NCBI GenBank assembly: GCA_046760445.1
Contig: JBHIEE010000097.1
Location: 1-10,951, forward strand
Source of the DNA: JBHIEE01 sp046760445
GTDB taxonomy: Bacteria > Acidobacteriota > Aminicenantia > JdFR-78
Length of the DNA stretch: 10,951 nt
Direction: 5' to 3'
Part shown: positions 5,762 through 10,951 of the stretch, in pieces
How positions within the stretch are numbered: the stretch's first letter is position 1
Layout: each line of letters starts with the position of its first letter
Notes under the pieces: generated by a model
Seen by the model: only the letters and a program-made list of their open reading frames with translations
What the model was told of the DNA's origin: nothing
Databases searched by the model: none
Position numbers and translations under genes: made by a program

Positions 5762-8002
5762 TTAATCAATCTTAAACACCAAAGCCACACCATAAGAAAG
5801 CTTAGGGTCTATTGTTTCTCTAACTGATTTTAATAAACACTTCACAGTAGGAAGAGGTTGAACTTTATACACCTGTTTTCTGTTGATTTTAATGATTACT
5901 TCCTTAGATATATCCACGAGTTCCTCGTCTAGGAAAACTGTTAAAGACAAAACTCCTTCCGTTTTTATCTCTATTGTATTATCATTAATTTTCGCTGAAA
6001 CTTTTGCTGGAAGTTGGTTAGTTCTCTCCACTCGAAGCCAATAACTTCTGTTATATTGGGGATAATTCATTACTAATTCTATTTTATTGGGGTGGGGATT
6101 TCTTTGGTTTGTTTTAAACCAATTGATAATTTTATCTTTAATTTCTGCAAAACTAATATCATGACCTCTCTCTGGAAGTTCTTCATATTTAATTTTATAA
6201 TTGAGCTTACTTAACTTTTTATAAGCCAATCGATCTCCATTAGGCTGAATGATTTTATCTTTTTCTCCATGAATCATATAAATAGCTGTATTTATCAAAT
6301 TTTTTAGAACCTCGCGATCCTGTTCTGTCTCAGGAGGATTGTGTTTAACTACTGGATGACCCATATAGGAAGCAATTGCTGCAAATCTATCTGGCTCATG
6401 AGTGCTGTAAAAGAAAGTGCCCATCCCTCCATTAGAACCTCCAGCCATATATACTCGATTGGTGTCTATACTGTAATTTTTCAATATAACAGGTAACAAC
6501 AGACTAAATGCCCGCTCATCTTCTACCTCCCACCACATTCCTTGAGCCTGTGGAACGAGAAGGATGTACTCAGATAAATAATTACTCGCTTTTAAATTCT
6601 GATATATAGTTTTAACGGTAATATCTCCCCACCCTTCTCCGCCCCCAAGAAAAATAATCATCGGGTATAACTCCGCTGGATCGTAGTCTTCGGGTAAATA
6701 AATATAATAAGGTCGTTGAATTTTTATTCCACTCTCACTAATAAAATGTTTATAACAGCCTCCTACCCAATTATTTTCTGGTTTAATAAATCTAAGAACT
6801 TCCTTTACCTGAGAGATATTCCCGCTGATCTTTCCATAATTATTTTCTTCTGAATATACAAAATTCCTAATTGTTTCAAACAGTTGATAATTTCTTTCTG
6901 GAATGAGATAAGAACTTCGAGTTAAAAATTGTTTGGCTCTTAAACGGAGATTAATATCTTCATCATAAGTAAGTGCTTCAAGAGGAGCGCGGTTATTTTT
7001 AAACTTAAAAAGGGCTTTAGCCGCATTAAAACGAACGATAGGATTATCTGCGCGAAGATAATCATTCAAATCAAGTCCTTCAGGAATACCTTTTAAGCTG
7101 CAATAAGTAATAGCTAAATTTTGCCTTACTTTATCATCACTCTTGAGGAATTTTTCAATTATTCCCCGATCACAGAGCAGTTTTTTCTCTCTTAGAGAAC
7201 TTAAAAGAAGAGCTTTATTCAATTCTGGATCTTTAAGCATTTCTTCCCACTTCAAATTCTTTTTTTCCACGAAGAGCAATAAGAATTTCTCGCTTTTTTC
7301 TCTTCTATAAGCCCGATATTGAGCTATATAACTCATCATATCTGGAATTCCGAGATTTTTATTTATCAACAGTCTTACCGCACCCCCTGGTGTTTCTCCT
7401 TCGAAAACCAAACATTCACCCACCGAGGTGTTTTCAATTCCTTTGAAGGTAACTTTTAATTTCTGTTCCTCTTCTCGATAATAAGAATCATTCATTTCTA
7501 AAGGCATTTCAGGCAAATAAAAAATATTGCTCATAATAGTATAAAAGTAAGACGGCATCTCATTCAGATAAAAACTTCCATTTATATTTTTGCCCCATTC
7601 ATCTATTATTAAATATTGTACAAAAGAGGGTTTGAAATTATTCAGAGTATTATAAAAAGTAGAGGTTCTTTCTTTTCCAAATGAATGTTCCAGGGAAGCC
7701 TTGTTGACTAAATTTAATTTCTTACGATTGTATTGGATTGCCAAGTGGTAACAGTTATTTTCATATCCAACCACTCCTATTTTTACCACCCATTCCATCT
7801 GGAGAATATATTTCTCTTCCCTATCCGGATCCGCTTGATTCTCAGCTTTAAACACTTGGGCGTAAGTTAGGACATCCCCTTCCTTCAAATTGTATTTAAT
7901 GGAATATTTACTGTTAGATAAATTTGAATGATTGGGGAAGACATAAAATTGACTCACCAATATAACACCAAAAATGAATAATACTTTAAGTAATGATTTC
8001 AT
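5762..8002 (-). CDS. Secreted HEAT-repeat / alpha-beta hydrolase (PHB-depolymerase or peptidase-like esterase)
   Basis: This 746-residue protein starts with a signal peptide (about 1-22). Residues about 30-240 form a beta-rich region with no family I recognise. Residues about 280-365 are HEAT-like, with phrases such as VRQNLAITYCSL and NPIVRFNAAKALFKF. An alpha/beta-hydrolase domain (about 420-635) follows: it has FLGGGEGWGD near the oxyanion site, nucleophile S523 in AGGSNGGMG, acid D582 in HGEKDKII and H614 in ERGHD. This is a complete triad in the style of PHB-depolymerase/prolyl-oligopeptidase-like esterases. The C-terminal region (about 636-746) is beta-rich. The substrate is unknown; an extracytoplasmic polymer or ester is likely. 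The gene is alone between gaps of about 260 nt and has its own sigma-54 promoter P3. An AGAGGA Shine-Dalgarno (8009-8014) lies 6 nt before the ATG. The promoter ties it to the sensory operon downstream. Confidence 0.93.
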   Translation of the reverse strand: MKSLLKVLFIFGVILVSQFYVFPNHSNLSNSKYSIKYNLKEGDVLTYAQVFKAENQADPDREEKYILQMEWVVKIGVVGYENNCYHLAIQYNRKKLNLVNKASLEHSFGKERTSTFYNTLNNFKPSFVQYLIIDEWGKNINGSFYLNEMPSYFYTIMSNIFYLPEMPLEMNDSYYREEEQKLKVTFKGIENTSVGECLVFEGETPGGAVRLLINKNLGIPDMMSYIAQYRAYRREKSEKFLLLFVEKKNLKWEEMLKDPELNKALLLSSLREKKLLCDRGIIEKFLKSDDKVRQNLAITYCSLKGIPEGLDLNDYLRADNPIVRFNAAKALFKFKNNRAPLEALTYDEDINLRLRAKQFLTRSSYLIPERNYQLFETIRNFVYSEENNYGKISGNISQVKEVLRFIKPENNWVGGCYKHFISESGIKIQRPYYIYLPEDYDPAELYPMIIFLGGGEGWGDITVKTIYQNLKASNYLSEYILLVPQAQGMWWEVEDERAFSLLLPVILKNYSIDTNRVYMAGGSNGGMGTFFYSTHEPDRFAAIASYMGHPVVKHNPPETEQDREVLKNLINTAIYMIHGEKDKIIQPNGDRLAYKKLSKLNYKIKYEELPERGHDISFAEIKDKIINWFKTNQRNPHPNKIELVMNYPQYNRSYWLRVERTNQLPAKVSAKINDNTIEIKTEGVLSLTVFLDEELVDISKEVIIKINRKQVYKVQPLPTVKCLLKSVRETIDPKLSYGVALVFKID

Positions 8003-8037
8003 ATTTCTTCCTCTCTATTTAACTTTCGTTTTCTTTT

Positions 8038-8055
8038 GGTGCAATTTATGTGCCA
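8038..8055 (-). promoter_or_regulatory. Sigma-54 promoter P3 for the secreted hydrolase gene
   Basis: The minus strand reads TGGCAC-ATAAA-TTGCACC, a perfect TGGCAC-N5-TTGC match with exact spacing. The predicted start is near 8029, giving a leader of about 27 nt that contains the AGAGGA ribosome-binding site. It is the best of the three sigma-54 promoters in the window. Confidence 0.87.
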
Positions 8056-8121
8056 GATATAGAAGTATTTTTCTTTTTTATTAATATTAAAAGAGTTAGG
8101 TTAGATTAGAAAGAAATTTAA

Positions 8122-8138
8122 TGTAAATAGTTTTTACA
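8122..8138. promoter_or_regulatory. 17-bp palindromic activator site upstream of P3
   Basis: The plus strand reads TGTAAATAGTTTTTACA: TGTAA arms, N7 spacer, TTACA, with 7 of 8 symmetric positions paired. Its centre is about 101 bp upstream of the predicted P3 start. Arms, spacing and position repeat those of the site at 5636-5652 upstream of P2, which points to one shared activator, most simply the NtrC-type regulator of this window. Confidence 0.68.
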
Positions 8139-8258
8139 TAATTGTTAATTATTTTTTTCTTTTTTTTATTTTTTTAAAAATCTGATAGATTAAAACTTAA
8201 TAAAAGCAGAAGATTTTCTCGACTTAAAGAAAGATTCACGAGTGCTTTGGATTAGAGT

Positions 8259-8816
8259 TTACTTTTTCCTCTTGAATTGATTGAACCAGACGATTTCTTC
8301 TAATTTTTTTCTCTTTTTTTCAGTTCGAGGTCTGTGTTCATAATAGCCCAGAGTAATTAAAGCAACAATTTTATATTTCCTGGGAATTTTAAAGAATTTC
8401 CTTACTTTCCAAGCATTAAACCAGCCTATCCAGCAAGCACCAAGACCCAATTCCTCAGCCTGAAGAACAATATGTTCGCCAGCAATACCTATATCTATCA
8501 AATAATAACTTGTTCCTTGAATTTGCTTGCCAATCCGGTTAGCAATAATATCCAGTCGAGCAAGGATAATTACAATTACTGGTGCCCGGGCAACAAATCG
8601 AGAAGGAAAATAGATTCCTGAAAAAGCTTCTTTAGCAAAGTTCTCTCTTACTTGAGGATCATCAATAACAATAAATCTCCAGGGCTGAACATTTTCCGCG
8701 GAAGGAGCTAAACGGGCAGACTCGAGACAAGTTAAAATTTTTTCTCTCTCTACTGGTTTATCAATATATTTCCGAATGCTTCTTCTATTTCTTATTAATT
8801 CTTGTAAAGGAGTCAT
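8259..8816 (-). CDS. Nitroreductase-family FMN oxidoreductase
   Basis: This 185-residue protein has the standard length of the small nitroreductase family, FMN-dependent NAD(P)H oxidoreductases that usually act as cytoplasmic homodimers. The family marks are RRSIRKY at 11-17 (FMN phosphate and ring contacts), APSAENVQPWRFIV at 37-50, DIGIAGEHIVLQAEELGLGACWIGWF across 108-133 (split here by position: the LGLGACWIGW core is 123-132) and ALITLGY at 152-158. No iron-sulfur cluster motif or extra domain is visible. The physiological substrate cannot be inferred; these proteins range from quinone or nitroaromatic reductases to unknown roles. The gene begins 18 nt after the stop of the permuted phosphoglycerate mutase gene, so the two are probably co-transcribed. 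The Shine-Dalgarno is weak. I found no strong intrinsic terminator after the stop. Confidence 0.93.
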   Translation of the reverse strand: MTPLQELIRNRRSIRKYIDKPVEREKILTCLESARLAPSAENVQPWRFIVIDDPQVRENFAKEAFSGIYFPSRFVARAPVIVIILARLDIIANRIGKQIQGTSYYLIDIGIAGEHIVLQAEELGLGACWIGWFNAWKVRKFFKIPRKYKIVALITLGYYEHRPRTEKKRKKLEEIVWFNQFKRKK

Positions 8817-8834
8817 TTTCTAACCCATGAGTTT

Positions 8835-10433
8835 TCAGTCTTCAATTAAATGACGACCCTCTCCGTAGATGAGCATACGATATGTTTTCTCAACTCGATT
8901 CCAGTTCTCTTCTCGATCCATCGCCCAGTAACGACCGATGACGGAAACAATCCTTCCTACTTCAAGTTTTTTCGCTTCTTGGTAAACCTTTTCAATATAA
9001 ACAGCACCACTCTCTGGCTTTTCTCCTCTTCTCCCTAAAAAAGAATGAATGAAAACATCTTTCAATCCTAAATCTCTTGCCATTTTTAATAAAGCAAATA
9101 GATGTTTAATTGTTCCATGAGAACTGTAATGGGAGACAATTCCCAGTAAATGAAGAGATTTTTTGTTCTTTCTGGCTTCATTCATAGCCTGCAAAAAAGC
9201 CTCGTTTTTAAAAAATGAACCATCTTCAATTGCTCTATCAATTCTCACCCGATCTGAATAAATCCTTCTTCCTGCTCCTAAATGTAAATGACCTGCCTCT
9301 GAATTACCTACTGTTCCCGAAGGCATTCCCACAGTCTCTCCAGCAGCCTGAAGTTGAGTTGAAGGAAAATCCTTCCACAAGTGATCAAAGTTAGGGGTAT
9401 TTGATTGAACAATAAGGTTTCCTTCTTTTCTATCTCTCAATCCCCAGCCATCTAAAATAAGGAGTAAAATGCGTCTATTTTGTTTCTTGATGATAAAGGA
9501 ACTGTTTTGGATAAGACTTTTGCCAGTCATTGATTCAGGCTTGGATAGACCAAAAAGTTCAAGAATAGTTGGAGCCACATCGGATAATTCTCCATCTTGA
9601 TTTAAATTCACCTCAGTTTTTGATTTAAAATCAGGATCAATCAAAATAAAGGGAACAGGGCTTCTGGTATGCCCGGTATTTATTGTTCCTTCTGGATAAA
9701 GCCAGTCTTCAACAGTTCCATGATCAGCAGTCAGAACCACAGTCATCCCTGATTTTTTTGCTTCTTCCACTATCTGACCTGTGCAGTGGTCTACAGCTTC
9801 CACTGCTTTTTTGACAGCTTGTTCATCTTCAATATGGCCAACAACATCAACATTGGCAAAATTTACCAGAATGAAATCATATCGATCATCCCATATTTTG
9901 CTTATTACAGCTCGGCTTACTTGTGAAATACTCATCTCTGGTTTTTGATCATAATTCTTGATATTTTCTGGAGAAGGAATAATTATCCTTTCTTCTCCTG
10001 GAAATATCTTATCATTTTTGCCATTAAAAAAATAACCAATATGGATTGCTTTCTCTGACTCAGAAATTTTTATCTGTCTTATGCCATGTTTACCTAACAC
10101 TTCGCTCAAGGTATCTTTTATTTGCCCTAAAGGAGGAAAAGCCACTTTTACTTTCAAGTCAGGGTGATATTCAATCATCGTCACCAGATTAATCTTTAAT
10201 TCTGGTTTGACTGAAAAATGGTTAAATTCTTCCTCGGTTAAACTTTGAGTTAATTCTACTTCTCTTTCTCCTCGAATATTATAAAAAATCACCCAGTCGC
10301 CCTTCTGAAAGCGACCAATTGGCTCACCTTGTTTATTAACTAAAACTATAGGTTCAAGAGTTTCATCTTCCTGACCAGCTTTGTAGGCTTCTCTTATGGC
10401 TTCAGCCATAACTGAAAATTTACTTTCTGTCAT
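8835..10433 (-). CDS. gpmI: Circularly permuted cofactor-independent phosphoglycerate mutase-like protein
   Basis: This 532-residue metalloenzyme of the alkaline-phosphatase superfamily is related to the glycolytic 3PG/2PG mutase. The usual sequence order is swapped. Residues 10-308 match canonical iPGM from about 217 to the C-terminus (R54, R57, K128, D196, H200, D237, H238, H255). A 12-residue linker follows. Residues 321-532 then match the canonical N-terminus to about 216 (metal ligand D328, nucleophile S378 in GNSEAGH, H439, R501, R507). The breakpoint lies in a surface segment of the phosphotransferase domain. All metal ligands are present, but the substrate motifs DGRD and SDGGVHS are replaced by GRRG (467-470) and SHYSSHG (434-440), so the Asp154 equivalent is Gly. 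I chose the ATG at 10433 because AAGGAG lies 10 nt upstream; a GTG at 10490 would add 19 residues with no homology. It is probably co-transcribed with the nitroreductase. The exact substrate is uncertain. Confidence 0.93.
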   Translation of the reverse strand: MTESKFSVMAEAIREAYKAGQEDETLEPIVLVNKQGEPIGRFQKGDWVIFYNIRGEREVELTQSLTEEEFNHFSVKPELKINLVTMIEYHPDLKVKVAFPPLGQIKDTLSEVLGKHGIRQIKISESEKAIHIGYFFNGKNDKIFPGEERIIIPSPENIKNYDQKPEMSISQVSRAVISKIWDDRYDFILVNFANVDVVGHIEDEQAVKKAVEAVDHCTGQIVEEAKKSGMTVVLTADHGTVEDWLYPEGTINTGHTRSPVPFILIDPDFKSKTEVNLNQDGELSDVAPTILELFGLSKPESMTGKSLIQNSSFIIKKQNRRILLLILDGWGLRDRKEGNLIVQSNTPNFDHLWKDFPSTQLQAAGETVGMPSGTVGNSEAGHLHLGAGRRIYSDRVRIDRAIEDGSFFKNEAFLQAMNEARKNKKSLHLLGIVSHYSSHGTIKHLFALLKMARDLGLKDVFIHSFLGRRGEKPESGAVYIEKVYQEAKKLEVGRIVSVIGRYWAMDREENWNRVEKTYRMLIYGEGRHLIED

Positions 10434-10443
10434 CTTATTATTT

Positions 10444-10449
10444 CTCCTT
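10444..10449 (-). promoter_or_regulatory. Shine-Dalgarno deciding the mutase start
   Basis: AAGGAG on the minus strand lies 10 nt before the ATG at 10433. Neither the ATG at 10481 nor the GTG at 10490 has a comparable site, so the shorter start is preferred. Confidence 0.65.
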
Positions 10450-10506
10450 TTCAGCTCTTGAATTTTAATAAGAGGTACCATGTATAACACATTAAATAAT
10501 TGGGCA

Positions 10507-10569
10507 TAAATCCTAAATTCTAATATCTAAATACTAAACAATATCAAAATTCTAATTCCAAATGTCCAA
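10507..10569. repeat. Degenerate 7-bp A/T-rich tandem repeat
   Basis: On the plus strand the sequence breaks into about nine heptamers resembling TAAATNC: TAAATCC, TAAATTC, TAATATC, TAAATAC, then increasingly diverged copies. It follows the end of the four-helix-bundle remnant and precedes the mutase gene. I recall similar A/T-rich tails next to such genes in candidate-phylum genomes, but cannot check this here. Within it, minus-strand TTGATA (10542-10547) and TATTAG (10520-10525), 16 bp apart, could be a weak sigma-70-type promoter for the mutase operon; this is speculative. Confidence 0.55.
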
Positions 10570-10572
10570 AAC

Positions 10573-10770
10573 CTATTTAGTCTTCTCCACTATAGCCCCA
10601 AAGATCTTCATAAGCTCAGTTGCTTCCTTAATCAATAACTACCTTCTCTTTTCAACATCTTGTTCTTTTACCTCAATAAGCTTCAACCAATACCTACTCT
10701 CTTTAGATTCTTTTCGGCAAATCTTTATCCTCATTATAAAATCTTTTTTACTCAAAGCTTCATTCGCTTT
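10573..10770 (-). pseudogene. Remnant of a four-helix-bundle protein gene (23S rRNA intervening-sequence type)
   Basis: A continuous minus-strand reading frame gives NEALSKKDFIMRIKICRKES, then KESRYWLKLIEV, then KEATELMKIFGAIVEKTK before a TAG. This is the typical C-terminal half of the four-helix-bundle family related to proteins encoded in 23S rRNA intervening sequences. Members are about 110-125 residues; here the first half is absent. A TAG at 10639-10641 also interrupts the frame, where relatives have a glutamine-type codon, so a C-to-T change is the simplest origin. The remnant starts directly after the TAA of the GIY-YIG gene and in the same frame. This suggests a deletion or recombination joined the two. 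No start codon or Shine-Dalgarno would give a family-length product, so I call it non-functional. Confidence 0.7.
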
Positions 10771-10951
10771 TTACCCCGTTAGATAATTTTTAATACGATT
10801 TTTAAGAAATCTCTTTCCCCAACTTGTTTTTAAATATTTCTCTCTCCTTACAGCGTCATTTTTATTCAAACAGGCTTCATAATATATTAATTTTAACGGC
10901 TTTCTTTCCTTAGTAGCAGGTACTAATCCTCTATTATGTTTTTCAATTCTC
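10771..10951 (-). CDS. GIY-YIG endonuclease, single-domain (partial, N-terminus off the right edge)
   Basis: The visible 59 codons encode the C-terminal two thirds of a small GIY-YIG nuclease (family length about 80-95 residues). Recognisable phrases are RIEKHNRGLVPATKERKPLK, LIYYEACLNKNDAVRREKYL and KTSWGKRFLKNRIK. The RREKYLKT segment carries the conserved glutamate that binds the catalytic metal. The GIY and YIG strands themselves lie beyond the window. These small proteins, often mislabelled as UvrC-like, occur in many copies in candidate-phylum genomes; their cellular role is not settled. The TAA at 10771-10773 is in frame with the four-helix-bundle remnant that follows. Confidence 0.85.
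   Translation of the reverse strand, partial: RIEKHNRGLVPATKERKPLKLIYYEACLNKNDAVRREKYLKTSWGKRFLKNRIKNYLTG

Noticed and set aside
8140..8258. Intrinsic terminator after the nitroreductase gene
   Set aside because: Only weak, interrupted pairings (AAAGCA with TGCTTT, CTCG with CGAG) and A/T tracts are present; no G+C-rich stem followed by a U-run.
8850..9038. Plus-strand open frame inside the mutase gene
   Set aside because: It is antisense to conserved mutase sequence and has no domain or ribosome-binding site of note.
8835..10433. Assembly error as the cause of the swapped mutase halves
   Set aside because: A simple tandem-copy collapse would leave extra mutase sequence on at least one side. 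Both sides are instead flanked by unrelated sequence, the frame is open, and the halves join at one canonical position. Reads should still be checked.
10562..10786. Plus-strand open frame opposite the four-helix-bundle remnant
   Set aside because: The minus strand carries the recognisable family sequence; the plus frame is its shadow.
1..10951. CRISPR array, tRNA or rRNA genes
   Set aside because: No regularly spaced repeats and no cloverleaf or rRNA-like conserved segments were seen on either strand.

Overview
The window is AT-rich DNA (roughly one third G+C by eye). Every convincing gene lies on the minus strand, so the gene order below runs from high to low coordinate. The coding style, signal peptides, NtrC-type regulators and sigma-54 promoters, together with the four-helix-bundle and GIY-YIG sequences at the right edge, suggest an uncultured Gram-negative-type bacterium of a candidate phylum. 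I cannot place it more precisely from sequence alone.

Right edge (10951-10434): the 3' end of a GIY-YIG endonuclease gene is followed by a truncated, stop-interrupted remnant of a four-helix-bundle (23S rRNA intervening-sequence type) gene, then a degenerate 7-bp A/T-rich repeat. Next is an apparent two-gene operon. The first gene is a cofactor-independent phosphoglycerate mutase whose two halves are in swapped order (circular permutation). The second is a small FMN nitroreductase.

Centre and left (8258-1): three transcription units each start with a sigma-54 (-24/-12) promoter. P3 drives a 746-residue secreted protein with HEAT-like repeats and an alpha/beta-hydrolase domain. P2 drives a tightly coupled operon of a family-5 (oligopeptide-type) solute-binding protein, a membrane histidine kinase and an NtrC-type sigma-54 activator. 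P1 drives a stand-alone receiver, a YezD/DUF2292-like small protein and a Fis-type DNA-binding protein that runs off the left edge. P2 and P3 each carry a 17-bp palindrome, TGTAA-N7-TTACA, centred about 95-101 bp upstream of the predicted transcript start. P1 has a half-degenerate copy about 119 bp upstream.

Proposed working model (inference): the binding protein and kinase sense an external oligomer. The NtrC-type regulator binds the palindromes and activates its own operon, the secreted hydrolase gene, and a second operon encoding a receiver and a Fis-like protein. This would be a self-contained, autoregulated sigma-54 regulon for sensing and degrading an extracellular substrate. The two strongest observations are this regulon and the permuted mutase, which also has altered substrate-pocket motifs.
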